NCBI GenBank assembly: GCA_033557835.1
Contig: JAWQRO010000515.1
Location: forward strand, 1 to 37,380
DNA length: 37,380 nucleotides
Reading direction: 5' to 3'
From: Helochares maculicollis
Taxonomy: Eukaryota; Arthropoda; Insecta; Coleoptera; Hydrophilidae
Of the stretch, positions 11,517 through 23,280 are shown one piece after another (positions within the stretch are counted from its first letter, which is position 1; each line of letters begins with the position of its first letter). The notes below the pieces were generated by a model. That model was not told the DNA's origin. It did not search any database and worked only from the letters and a program-made list of their open reading frames with translations. The translations under genes and the position numbers were made by a program.

Positions 11517-12782
11517 GGAGTACAAATAAGTTTCCGTCGTTTTATGGAAGGTGTCGCGGGGCGCGGCTTTCGTTAGAATTTGCAGATGATAACCGGCTTA
11601 AAAATTAGTCTGTTCGTTCTAAAATAACATAACGTTACTATATTAATCACTCCGTGCCAGTAAAATATAATTTTCTTGAGCTGAAAATGTCTAAGTTTGA
11701 AGCAAATAAACGTCATTTGCGGGAACTTTTAATTTATTTCTTTAATTTAAAAAATCTGAAGCTGAGGCGCATCGATTGCTTGTAGAAGCATATAATGAAG
11801 CTGCTTTGAGTGAGAGGCCGTGTCGTGAGCGGTTTCAAAAGTTTAAAAACGATGATTTTGATGTAGAAGACAAAGACCGCAGTGGAAGGCCGAAAATTTA
11901 CGAAGATGCAGAATTGGAAGAATTATTGGAGGAAGATTCGTCTCAAACACAAAAGGAACTGGCTCTCACATTAGAAGTCACTCAGCAAACAGTTTCACAT
12001 CGTTTTAAATCATTAGGAATGATTCATAAACAAGGAAATTAGGTTCCATACGAATTGAAGCCAGGAGATATCGAACGCCGATTATGCATGAGTGAAATGC
12101 TGCTAGCCAAGCATAAAAATAAGGATTTTTACATCGAATTGTCACCGGGGATGAGAAATGGATACATTACGACAACCTAAAAAGAAGAAAATCACGGGGA
12201 AAACCTGGCCACTCGTCTACATCCACAGCAAAACCGAATATTCACGGAAAAACTCATGCTGTGTATATGGTGGGTGTGGTGTATTACGAGTTGCTTAATC
12301 CGAGCGAAACAATCGCTGGAACTCGCTACCGAACACAATTGATGAGATTGAGCCGTGCTCTAAAGGAAAAACGCCGTCAATACTATTCTAGACACGACAA
12401 AATAATTCTACTCCATGATAATGCTCGTCCATACATAGCGGTTCCAGTGAAAAACTATTTGAAAACACTTGATTGGGAAGTGTTACCCCACCCGCCGTAT
12501 TCACCAGACATAGCGCCATCCAACTATTATCTGTTCCAGTCAATGGCACATGCTCTGTCGGAGCAGCGGTTCACAACATATAGAGATACCAAAAATTGGG
12601 TTGTTACGTGGACAGCCTCAAAAGATAAGGAGTTCTTCAGATGTGGAATCCGAATGCTGCCTGAGAGATGGGAAAATGTGGTTGCTAGTAATAGACAATA
12701 CTTTGAATAAACTTAAACTATCGTTCTGTTACAATAAATATTCAATTTTTTATAAAAAACGGCGGAAACTTATTTGTACTCC
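11517..12782 (+). mobile_element. Mariner D (Mos1-like), full length, in the LDLa intron
   Basis: The element is about 1266 bp. The left end reads GGAGTACAAATAAGTTTCCG and the reverse complement of the right end starts with the same 20 bases; the repeats extend to roughly 28 bp (CCG followed by T/C CGTTTT). TA precedes the left end at 11515-11516. On the right the first TA is one base further out, so one flank has mutated or the end is offset by a base. The transposase gene is on the plus strand, the same as the LDLa gene, and lies wholly inside its intron. Protein motifs place it near Mos1 and the mauritiana group. Confidence 0.92.
11687..12710 (+). pseudogene. Mariner D transposase, dead catalytic triad
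   Basis: The start is ATG at 11687 (MSKFEANKRHLRELL). One A appears lost from the A run near 11750, after which the reading resumes in the frame of EAHRLLVEAYNEAALSERPC. The helix-turn-helix region (VTQQTVSHRFKSLGMIHKQGN) ends at a TAG at 12040-12042 where the family has tryptophan. A second one-base loss in a T run near 12127 moves the match to the frame with IVTGDEKWIHYDN, the first catalytic site. The second site is LLHDNARPY. In the third, SPDIAPSNYYLF, the catalytic aspartate is replaced by asparagine (AAC at 12522-12524), 34 residues after the second. The C-terminus RMLPERWENVVAS and NRQYFE reaches TAA at 12708-12710. It is about 340 residues in span, against 345 for Mos1. Confidence 0.92.
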
Positions 12783-14591
12783 TTATAAAATATATGTTAT
12801 ATTGTTAAGCATTCACTTGCTACACATCTGTTATTTCATTTCCCAATATTGAAGCACAAAATGTTATATACATGAAATCACGCCCTGCGAAATAAAAAAT
12901 TATAGAAGAGTTCTTTCTGTTAATCTGTTATACGAAACTTAGCATGATAAAGATCTTTCTGCACTTAAGGGAGGATTTCACACATTTTCAACTGTTTTTG
13001 AGAATACGCAATCATGACAAAACATATTCAGCAGTAAACAGTAATATAAACGTTCTTGATCTGCATTTTTCACTTCTCTTAAGACATTTTTTTATAAAAA
13101 GTATTAGAATTAAAACTATGTAACGTATTTATTAACGATATTTCCTTAATAATTATTTTTTCTGATAGTACACTTTTCATACCAAAAGAGGCCTCATTTA
13201 TTCTTTTAACCAAATTTTCATCTAATTAACCAATAACCAGAATAAACCGCAATGCATATTATACCCTCCACATTTATGCCAATAAATCATAGTGTTAGTA
13301 TTTAAATTAGGAGAAATAAGGAAAACGTTTCAACATTTAACCGTAAGGACTCCTGAAAATTAATGTAAAGTTTCTAGTATCTAGTATCAGTTGAGCCTAG
13401 GAAATCATAAACCTACCATAGTTTACGAAACACTCTGAAACTCAACGCATCCTTGTTACATATTCATGCACGTTTCCTCAAATTTCTCATATACTTTGCA
13501 CGGGACGCTTTCGTTCCACAAGAAAGTTCCTCTCTTTAGAAAGAAACTTTACTTTTCTATTGCAATAGTAAATATTCAGGGCTCCTAAGTCGATCACTTG
13601 TAAAATGGTGTGGCTCTTTCGATGTTTTCCAAGGCACATGTTATGCTCAAGGAAATGTGTTTACAGCTTTCGACAATGTTCCACTAAGGAGAGGCTGGGT
13701 CTATCCCACGCAGTTGTTCTACATTGGCGCTGTCTAGTAAAGGGCGGCGAACAGTCTGTAGCGTGGGTGAACTTATTCATTACTGCTTTAGTTTGTGACT
13801 CAGTCCTGGCAATAAGCCCTAAACCATTTATTGTATCAGCCCGATAACAGCACAAATGGAACTGGATCATTATTTCTTTAGTGAACTTGATCCATTTTCC
13901 AGGGTTTTTATAATTCGTTTCAAAAAATAAAAACCAACTCGAAAGTAACGAGGCCAAATGGACTGAAAGTTTGCATCACATTTTTGTTTTACTATTATAC
14001 TGAATCGTATTGGTGTCCTATCGTGATTCGCTAATAAAATGAAAATTCCCTCGAGGACTTTAAGGAAAATATCCAACACGAGCATTTTCAATCCTCATCC
14101 TATTACACGTTTCTTTATTATCAGGCTGATACATATTCACAAAACTCCTTGGTTTATTTTTTGTAATATTCTATTACTTCAAGAAATATTATTTTATAAA
14201 ATTCTCCCGTTTTTTAGAAGCACAATAAAAACTTTCATGAAATGATCAAAGCGAAAATTATTTTTTCAGGCTAAAACTAAGCCGAGAACTGAATTTTATA
14301 TAAGAGAGGAAAATTTAACAGACAGTAAAATGCGTTTTAACTATGTATATTCAGCGATGAAATTTACCAATTTGCTTTGTGAAAAATCTGTGTTTGATCA
14401 GGATAATTGCAAATTGCAAATTCAATACAAATAGGTACCTGCAGTTAATTATAGTTTTTGAAAAATACTACGCTTTAATCGCTCCCAATGTTTCATTTGA
14501 AATATGTACTCTGCGCAATTTACCCAGAAAATTATTTATCGCACTTTTTTCAAGCACCGCAAAACTAACTTATGATTTTATTTTGTTCCAG

Positions 14592-14669
14592 ACGAAATCG
14601 CATTTGGACGTTCTAGCAGACGCGCTACTCCGATGGGCGCGAGGGCGCTAGTCCTACATTTAATCCTAG
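14592..14669 (+). CDS. LDLa gene exon with C-terminal tail and stop
   Basis: It joins to the LDLa exon in phase 0 and reads TKSHLDVLADALLRWARGR, then TAG at 14649-14651. The tail looks like an amphipathic helix (HLDVLADALLRWA) and ends in Gly-Arg. After the stop, 18 bases precede a strong donor, AG|GTAAGT, at 14669/14670, so an intron would lie in the 3' untranslated region if this frame is used. A second possible acceptor, CTAGCAG ending at 14619, would put the exon in another frame, TRYSDGREGASPTFNP, which stays open into the next exon. GC content is raised across the exon. I favour the first reading as the main form. Confidence 0.75.
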
Positions 14670-14954
14670 GTAAGTTTCAGACTAAACAGGAGAACATTAG
14701 TTTACCACATCTTGAAATTTTGTCTATACTGTACTCAAAATGTTCAAACCCAAGAATTTAATGGAAGGATCTTAATTCTTGCTTGAATATTTAAAAATAT
14801 TAAAAAAAAATCATATTTTTCATAAGAACATCTCTGGTTAATATGTTGTTTAACCATAGTAATACCCGTAAAAGTTAATTCAAAGATAATACGAAAGCTA
14901 TCGCTTAAATACTAAAAAAAAATATTGTTAAATGTATGAATTTTATTGTTTCAG

Positions 14955-15096
14955 GTACCCTGGCCGCCCTGGTGCGCCCGCTTTGTCAGGTCCGTGCGCT
15001 CCAGAGGGGTTCGTGTCCTCTTACCGGCCACTGTCTAGTATACTGAGAGTAATAAGACTTCATGTAAAAAAGCGCAATCCACCGCGATCACTGTAG
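14955..15096 (+). other. GC-rich 3' exon of the LDLa gene, open in three frames
   Basis: The acceptor TTATTGTTTCAG ends at 14954. The exon's first 80 bases are strikingly rich in GC, and the level falls at about 15040. Each frame is open from the acceptor. Frame 1 reads VPWPPWCARFVRSVRSRG to TAG at 15036-15038 and would be used if the LDLa exon were spliced here directly. Frame 2 reads YPGRPGAPALSGPCAPEGF to TAG at 15094-15096 and would follow the alternative acceptor at 14619. Frame 3 runs to TGA at 15044-15046 and continues an ATG at 14633. If the conserved-looking stop at 14649 is used, all of it is 3' untranslated sequence. The 3' end of the transcript is not fixed; an AATAAA lies at 15712-15717. 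Confidence 0.5.
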
Positions 15097-15099
15097 ATG

Positions 15100-18000
15100 C
15101 TTTCACTTGATATCTAAAAAGTAAAATTTTATTTTCCTTGCATTAAGAGAATTCTAAAGTTATCATAAAAACCATCTGACTAGCGCATCGCGGTATCATT
15201 GCGTAGATAAATTATTCCAGTTTAGTGCATTCAGAACAAATTTTAAAAAATGTCTCATCGGAGCGTAATTTAGGAAATCGGATCTACAGAACGCCACAAA
15301 CAAAATGTTGTTTTCTTTTAGTAATACTAGACAAACAAAATTGATTTTTATTGCAATATAGCCTTTTGTTAAAATACAGTCGGCGATGGTGCTCTGTAGA
15401 AAGATTCTTTTTCCAAAGCATGTCCTCTAGTCAACCAAATAATAAGCAGATTGTTTTAGAATATATTTATGATATGTTAATGCCTGTTTGTTACATATTT
15501 ATCACTGTTACATTGTTGTAAAGTAAGAGAACTTGAAGAATTTGCTTTCTCGACTCTGAGCGTTCGCATATTTGTACAGCTAAGATTATAGCATGGCCAC
15601 TGAGGGAGTGTTGCCTTAAATCTGAATTTATTTAAACCGACACGACATCTGTAATCTTGGCTCATGTAGAAGGTGTAATAAGATTTCGTCATAGCACTTT
15701 ATGATTAAAGGAATAAAAATTAATGAAAAATTAAAAAAAAAATTAGAAGTAGTTTTACGCAGTGTTAATAAAAAAATCATGCTTTAAATGTAATTAATAT
15801 TGTATAATATCTTACACTTTTCTTTGTACAAGACGAAACTCTAAACGATAGATCAATTATGAACATTTCTAGGCGATGCCTGGAGGCTGGACCATTGTCT
15901 GGAAACAAATGATTCATTGCGTAAAATTTGAGAAAAAGATGTATTTTTTTAAACTAAAAATAAGAAAATTTTTAGAAAGTGAAATCGTTTGTCAGTTAAT
16001 GGTATCGGAAGATGATATAAGTCATCCTGAGCCACCGACATCCATAAGCAGACATTCAAGAACGTAAATGAATACTTTCCAAACAAGGGTTTAAGGATTT
16101 GCTCTAGAAATGTGATTGGAACGTTTGTTTAGTTAGTAAATGACCAGAGTCGAGTGGATCGAAGTACAATAGGTATGACTTAAATAACTTAATTTTTCTT
16201 AAATTATATTTTTTTAGTAATAGAAATCTCTTTACAAGTCTGATCGCGTTCCAAATTATTTTGAACTGAAAGTAGTAAAATATCCATGATGCAAATTTAA
16301 CTCGGAGATGAGAGATATCGAATGCAACGGCCTACGATAGCAATCCTAGTTTAGCAAATCGTAGACTCGTAGTTTGTAGCTGCACATGTACTTACAAAAG
16401 CTCGATGCCGTTTATTCGTTCGTTCCAGACATCGATTCGTAGGAAGAGAATGAAAACAACGAACTGCACTAAACCGGTGCCCAGAGTCAGTAACCTACAA
16501 AATCGAATTTCATGTTAATCACTCCTTCTTGCCTCTGCTCAACCGGATATGGAAAGCTGTTTGCACCAGAAACCATTTCCGGATGGTCAAATGGTATTGA
16601 AGTTTGCACAAGTTTCAAGCCTAAAGTTGATGAGAGCTTTTGTAAGACAAATTTAAACGACCCTTTTAAAAATGACCTCACAAAAAGTAAGTCAATTGCA
16701 AATCTGTGCTCAAATAGTCAATATAAATTCGGTTATAAATATCAATATTAATCCATTACTAACCCATTAAGGAGTTTCCTAACGGAACTAATAATTTTTC
16801 TTTAGTTAGACAGCAGGTCTTGGTGCGAGTAAGCTTTTATTACGTCGTCCTTTTGATTTATTTAAGTGGCTTAATTTGCTACTTATAATCCGGATAACAA
16901 AAATGTTGGCATAGATAAAGAGTTGACAGGCTAAGGCCAAGGATAAACACGTAATGGTGCTACTTAATCAACGCAAGAATTTTTACAAAAATTATCTCCA
17001 ACATTTACCCTTCCAGTTATCTATAAACAAAGATATTACTGCCCGAAGAGGGCTTAAAATACTTGTTATTTTCATAAATAACTCGTCAACGCCATCATCA
17101 TCTGAAACTTAGCACCTTACAAACATTCGAAGTAATTGAACACCTGATTTGTAAAACAATGAAAAAATGAGAACAAAGACTGACTTGCCGTTACCGAAAG
17201 GTTGTGTTTCTTAATGGAAATTTTCAAATTTGAAGAACAAAAATCATCGCAGATCTTAAAATCAAACAGAGAGCAATAACTTACCATATCATAGTTATTA
17301 TAACGCGTTAAAGTTTCAAACAATAGGCAATAGCTGTGTGGTAGCCTTCGAACTGAGAAAATTACAACTTTAATTAGAAAGTAGTTAACAATATTGTCGT
17401 ACAAGATTACTTAGACGAAATTGCTAGGTAAAAAAGCCGTGGTTTAAATTAAATGATCGCAAAAGTACGCCTTGTTCCGTTGCTATATATCCATGGAAGC
17501 TCGAAAAGTCCACTTAATATTTTGTCGAACAAAACTCGTTTAGCATGACCCGAAAAGTGTACAATGAAAAACAACCTAATGCATTTACAAAAATATTTTT
17601 CTACAGATTTAATACTGTGTTTCTTAAGTGTTACTAATGGATTGATATATTTTTTTAATTTAAGCAAGTGCAGCTACTGAAACCCCAATTAGACAGGGCA
17701 ATGAACCCTTTACCCCTGGAAGTAGTTTTTTTCGTGTATTATAAAAATATGTAGTTTTTTAGTTCTTTCTCAGGGTCAACATGGCGGCTTATTCCATTCC
17801 AAAAGTAACCCATACATTCCTTCCTGTACCAGTATTGTGAGAACTGCACTGCACCAATGCACGACTGCACCGAATTTTCTTATTACATACTTAATTGTAA
17901 ATGTATCAATGTATAAAAAAGAATTTTCTTTTCCATTAGTTTTCAACTTATATAAATGTTTTACAAAGTGATGTATGAGGGCACATTCCAATGTGTGCCC

Positions 18001-18999
18001 TTTATTAATGTGATAAAATTGTTATATTAAATTATTGTCCACTGCAATATAAGCAGTGGGCTCTTAATGTTAATATATGTGTCATTTAGCACATTATTTA
18101 TACTTACATGTTCGCGTAAATAAGTTCATACAGGCGACTTTACGTTCATATGTATGTGTAAATATAAATGCATATAGTTACGGCGGGCTCCTTAAATACG
18201 TTTACTTTTATAAAAAAACAAATAAATGAACGAGTCCAACTATTTTAATTAAAAAAAACACAAAGAAAAACCAAATAAAATATTAATTTTTGTATGATGC
18301 AAGAAATGTGAGTAGTGACGCTATTTTCTCTTATAGCCTCATTTTTTTCTAGTCATATAATCTAGTCAAATGTAATAAATTGCAACTTAAAGTAATAAAT
18401 ATATCAATTGAAACTGCAATAATTTTCGTACAAAATTTTTCGTAAGAGAAAAATTAAGTTTCGATTGTAAAATTGGAAAGAGGCACAATCACTTTATAAA
18501 AGGTAATCTGATTAATTAATAATTTCCTTCCACGTTTATCACAGAGGCCTAATTATTGAATGTTTAAAACTATTTATGGTTATTAAAGAAATAAAAAAGT
18601 AAAATAAAAGTGTTGTGCACTACGAATTTTTAAGGACGTCCGACCCCTTCTGCACTTGCACATAAAAAAGTAATAAGTATATTATTCTACAGATATATAA
18701 AGATATTTATTTTTTACGTGTTTAGTTGTCTATAAAGTAGTAATTGTTCATATGAATGTTTATATAAACAAAAAGCACTGATCTCTGAATTTTTCGTAAG
18801 TGTAATTTCCTTATTAGTGTCACATTTGCACAACGCACAAGCGATGTAGAAATCACTGGAGAACTTATTTTTTCCTCACATTACCAAAAATCTTGCCCAA
18901 GTGATTTCTGTATCATATAGCACTTTAGATTAGTAAAATGTCGCAACCAAAGTAACCCGACATCCCGTCCTTATAATCCTTTTTCCGCTGACCCGTTCC
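15100..18999. other. Presumed 3' untranslated and intergenic sequence
   Basis: About 3.9 kb of mainly AT-rich DNA between the two convergent genes. The open frames at 15876-16067 (+), 16512-16751 (+), 17117-17404 (-) and 17776-17991 (-) have no recognisable domain or convincing gene structure. I see no transposon here. Confidence 0.5.
15712..15717 (+). terminator. Possible polyadenylation signal of the LDLa gene
   Basis: An AATAAA hexamer lies about 750 bases after the last acceptor. In AT-rich DNA this hexamer is common by chance, so this is only a candidate. Confidence 0.2.
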
Positions 19000-19179
19000 G
19001 TGAATTGATCGGTACATGACTGATTCATGCCTAAAATTATAGTTACTGACGGCCTAAACTATTTTTATAACTAAATTTGTTGACTGATATATACCTATTA
19101 TAGTTTCCCATACAATTGGCCGGTAGCTGGCACTTTATACAGCTCGGCGTTTTATCGGTTCATGTACCGAGCATTTCAC
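19000..19179. repeat. Short inverted repeat pair, 20-bp arms
   Basis: GTGAATTGATCGGTACATGA at 19000-19019 is the reverse complement of TCATGTACCGAGCATTTCAC at 19160-19179 with 18 of 20 positions matching; the inner ten (CGGTACATGA) are perfect. The enclosed 140 bases are not coding. It could be a small non-autonomous element, but no target-site duplication is evident. Confidence 0.6.
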
Positions 19180-22129
19180 TCTAATATGTGTAAATGATTA
19201 TATTTTACTATAGCTATATATATACGATGTATTATATGATCGATGATGAGAATGATCGGACAGAGAGTGTCTTGCGACATCTCTAAGAGTATGGGGTAAT
19301 ACTATCTTATTCAAAAAACTATATTATTATAACAGTAAATGATTATAAATGTACAATAAATGCCTCAGCCAATAAAATGGTCTTAAAATCATTCTTTCTT
19401 TTTTTTCATCAATAAATCACACCTTTTCCTGAAACCCATTTCCCTGTACTATATTTCGGCCAATCGAAACTACTGAGTAAAACCAATATTTCAAAACAAA
19501 TCCCTTTTCAGATATGCGCTAGCCTTTAAACTGAAATAATATTGCTTGTTCCGTATCGCATAAATATCTCCACGTGTTTTTATTATGGTAGTGTAAATGC
19601 TTTGCCGATGAAGTTATCCACGAATTACAAAGAGTAATATTTTTTTCACGAAAAACGATTGCGGGGAAAAAGCGTCAAATTACCGCTTGAATACTCCATG
19701 CATAATGTATTGAGTCCCTAAAAAAATATGCCATTGGAAATGTTTGATATGTTCGGTAATTTGAGATTATTTCCAGTCGAATAAATTTCCTAAGGCGCAA
19801 TAAAACCCCGCCTGTAAGCAAAAATTCAATGAAGGTGTTGTACATAACGACCATAAAAATCGATGCCACAACATGTATTTTACCTTATAAATCTCGTTTT
19901 TATTAACCTTTTTACATATTCAATTAGGGGAGGATTTCCTCGCCGCTACGTGGCTATGCCTGAATTATAAACGAAAATTTTATGCATTATTTTGGGAAAT
20001 GTTTTCATTTTTGTTGGAAATTTATAGACTACTACTTACCGTTCCTAAACTATATACCGCAGCGTTGGGCAAACATGAAGCTATAAAGGTACAGTGAGTA
20101 ATATTTTATTTAAAATTAATATTTATTAACAAAATACGAAATTGTACTCATACTTCACTAGTAACCAATTAAAATTTTCACTTTGGTTCATAAATTTTAA
20201 TGAGATGTAACACAATTATTTCACTATTGTGAAAGAGGTAAGTTTACTTAGAAATATGAAAAATTACCCTTTTATTCCGTTCGTTTCTTAAAGCGGAGCA
20301 AAAGTACGTTGAAACAAGTATTCGAAGGATTACGAAAGGATGGAAGCTCAGTAATAAGGAAAATGTAGCCACTTTCAAATTTATTTTCAATGTACTTTGA
20401 AAAATAATGTCTGTTATAAATTTTATAATTAAGGTTCCGTAAAATATGAACAGTAACTAATTTCACGTTTAATTTTAATAGTGCATGTATTTTAATATGA
20501 GATTATTAATAAATCTTCCATTTAATTTTACTGCCTACCGATCAATCTAAATTAATGTCGCTCTTTTCATGTCATACTTATGCTTCTCAAGCAGTTCGAG
20601 GCTTTAAAGTGTTTGTTAATTATCCGCTATACATACATGTGGCGAAAATTATTTCAAATAGTTATTTTTATTTTGGCTCTTTACGACTATGAACATAAAT
20701 GCTTAGTTCATATCTTAGAAACAGAAATAATATTTATAGTATGATGTCTAATATAGTAAATTTTAGTATTTTATGAAACAAGCTTATTTATATTGTTCTA
20801 GAAGCACTGTGGGCTTAGTATAGTAAATCGATTGTCAATTTGAAAGTCATTAGGGAGAAAACAACTTTAACAGAGTAATAAAGCTCATATATGAAAGCAT
20901 CTAAGAACTAAGGGCAAAACATCAATTCCAATGCTTTTACCAGCATAAGAATGTACAATCTCTTTGATGGTAAGACACGCGTAGTCTATATCAGCTATAA
21001 TTGTAGGTATTAGATTAGTGAATAGTGAGTAAGATTAATGTCTCATGAGCTACACATTCTACCGAAAGTGCTATTACTTATTGAACCGTCTATTCTGGTT
21101 CAATCACAAGCTGCTGCGCCGAAAAATTTAAATAAGGGCTTACAATTAATGAACATCATTTTTTGTTCTCGTGCAAATTTAATAATGAATTTGTTCTGAC
21201 TAAATATACAAGATCATTAATATACAGAAATTTAAATTATGATTAATCTGCTAATAATGTCTTGAGTAATACCTTAATACGAATTAAAATAATAATATTC
21301 TCTAATTTGCACGAAACAGTTTGCGAAACTCACTATATACGTACCTAAAAAGCAAAATATATGAACGCTTACTGTTTATACAAAAAACATACTGCAAACA
21401 GGCGTACATTTTAAAAATCAGTAAAATTTAATTTTGCTGCTGTTTCGTTCATTTTATATTACTAACAAAACAGTAAAATTAATAATTTATTTGTTGATTT
21501 CCAAGTGGAAAAAATAAATGGAAGTAGATAATGAATTCCTCGAGTTCATAAAATCTGAAAATTTAATATCATTATTTTCATATTGAATATTTTATACATA
21601 TTAAATTGAAAATGGAGTGTTTCAAGAGCTACAAACAACAGACGGCATCTGGATATTAAAATTTCAAATGATTATTTGGAGAGGCCCCCGATTCTCTTGA
21701 ATCGAGATGACAATGATTTGACAACGTTGGTTAAATATTTGTTTTCAGATGCAACAACATATTTTTTTCATTCCCAACTTGCCGCATTATTTCCGATTTG
21801 CGTTCACAAAGTCGTTACATTAAGTATAAAAGAACAAGTAAGATACATATTTTACATACTACTGACAAAAAGAATTCTATTTTAAGTCACCCAAATAAAT
21901 TGTCTAAAAAATCCATCTTGCTATCTTTAGTATTTTTTTAAATAGAGGAATTAGGAACGTGAAACATGAAGAAAAGTTTAAAGAAAGTATTCGACAAGTA
22001 GTGTATTCATTATCTGATTTGATATATTTAAATGGGCTATTTATTTGAAGTTCAATTAAAAGATAGCGTGTTTTTATTTATACTATTTGCTTGAATGAAG
22101 AAGCACTTACAACAATTGCAGTTCCCAGG
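19180..22129. other. Intergenic AT-rich stretch
   Basis: About 2.9 kb with no recognised gene. The longest open frames (under 70 codons) look like chance. No terminal repeats were noticed. Confidence 0.5.
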
Positions 22130-23278
22130 AATCTATCTTAACATCCATTGAGCATGTCGATATTTGATTGTCGTTTGGTAGCTCATTACGTACTTGGAAG
22201 GTGTTTCAAAGAGATTTTGAGGTTATAGTATCATATTTGCTTCTGAATAATTAAGTATTAGACTTTTTTTGCAATTTTGGGTGAAATGGCCAGCTAAATA
22301 CCACAAGAGCATATCCGGCATTGTATGCTTTTTGAGTTTCGCAAGGGTAATACCGCAATTGCTGCGACTAAAAACATTTGCCATGTTTATCCAAGCGCAT
22401 TGGACGTTCGAAAATGCCAAAGATGATTCTCCAAGCTCAGATCGGGCAATTTTGATCTCTCAGACACCCATCGATCAGGAATACAAACAACATTAAATAA
22501 CGACATGCTAAAGGCAAAAGTGGTAGCAAATCCATGTCAAACAATTGAGGAACTTTCAAACAAACTTAACCAACCTTGGCCAACCATCCAAAAACATTTG
22601 CTGCAGATCATTGGTTTTCATTGGTTGATTACTGGAGACGAAAAATGGGTCCTGTACGACAATCCGAAACGCAAAAGGCAGTTGCTCAGGCGAAATGAAT
22701 TACCAGGAACTACTGCAAACAGGTTTACACCCTAAAAAGGAACTACTGTGTGTTTGGTGGAATACACGCGAAGTTGTTCACTTTGAATTGTAAAAACCTG
22801 GACAAACTGTTAATGCAGATGTATATTGTGAACAATTGGAACGAATAAACCGGTCTTTAATTGAAAAGTATCCGGCAATTGTCAACAGAAAAGGAGTTAT
22901 TCTGCAACATGATAATGCAAGACCGCACTGTGCAAAACGGACCTTAGACAAAATAAACGAATTGGGGTGGGAGGTACTGCCTCACCCACCATACTCACCC
23001 GATATTGCACCCTCGGATTACCATTTATTCCGATCACTGCAACATTGTCTTAGTGGCAAAAAATTAGCGAATTTTGATGATGTCCAAAATGCTATCTCGA
23101 CATATTTTACAGAAAAACCGATTGATTTTTACCGCTCCGGCATTGAAAATTTGTATACTAGATGACAAAAGGCTGTTGATAACGAAGGTGAATAAATTAT
23201 TGATTTAAAATAAAAACTTGCTAAAAATGTAGTCGTGTGAATTTAACTTAAGAAAACGGCATTACTTTCCGGTCCCCC
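22130..23278 (+). mobile_element. Mariner E, same family as mariner A
   Basis: The right end is defined by a sequence whose reverse complement starts GGGGGACCGGAAAGTAATGC, followed by TA at 23279-23280. The left end is degraded: alignment with mariner A holds from about 22160 (CATGTCGATATTTGATTGT) and the outer repeat cannot be fixed, so the start is approximate. The element and its transposase are on the plus strand. Mariner A at 195-871 is the same family in the opposite orientation. Confidence 0.85.
22269..23200 (+). pseudogene. Mariner E transposase, deleted and frameshifted
   Basis: The N-terminal region is split between frames (GIVCFLSFARVIPQ is the out-of-frame shadow of the start region). 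KAKVVANPCQTIEELSNKLN and PWPTIQKHLLQI then follow in a clean frame. After that the sequence jumps to LITGDEKWVLYDNPKRKR. Against mariner A about 30 codons are missing here. The stretch before the second site carries a frameshift and an in-frame TAA (HFEL*KPG, near 22790). The second site, LQHDNARPHCAKRTLD, and the third, PHPPYSPDIAPSDYHLF, keep their aspartates 34 residues apart. Near 23163 a conserved tryptophan has become TGA; the remaining C-terminus is readable to about 23195. The catalytic triad is intact but the gene is not functional. Confidence 0.88.
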
Positions 23279-23280
23279 TA

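Larger units (their letters stand above)
9188..14591 (+). other. Intron of the LDLa gene, holding mariner D
   Basis: This 5.4-kb intron runs from GTAAGC at 9188 to a pyrimidine-rich acceptor TTTTGTTCCAG ending at 14591. The flanking codons join in phase 0. Apart from mariner D (11517-12782) it is AT-rich and shows no recognised gene. One patch at 13605-13850 is richer in GC and carries an 80-codon open frame that I could not identify. Confidence 0.75.
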
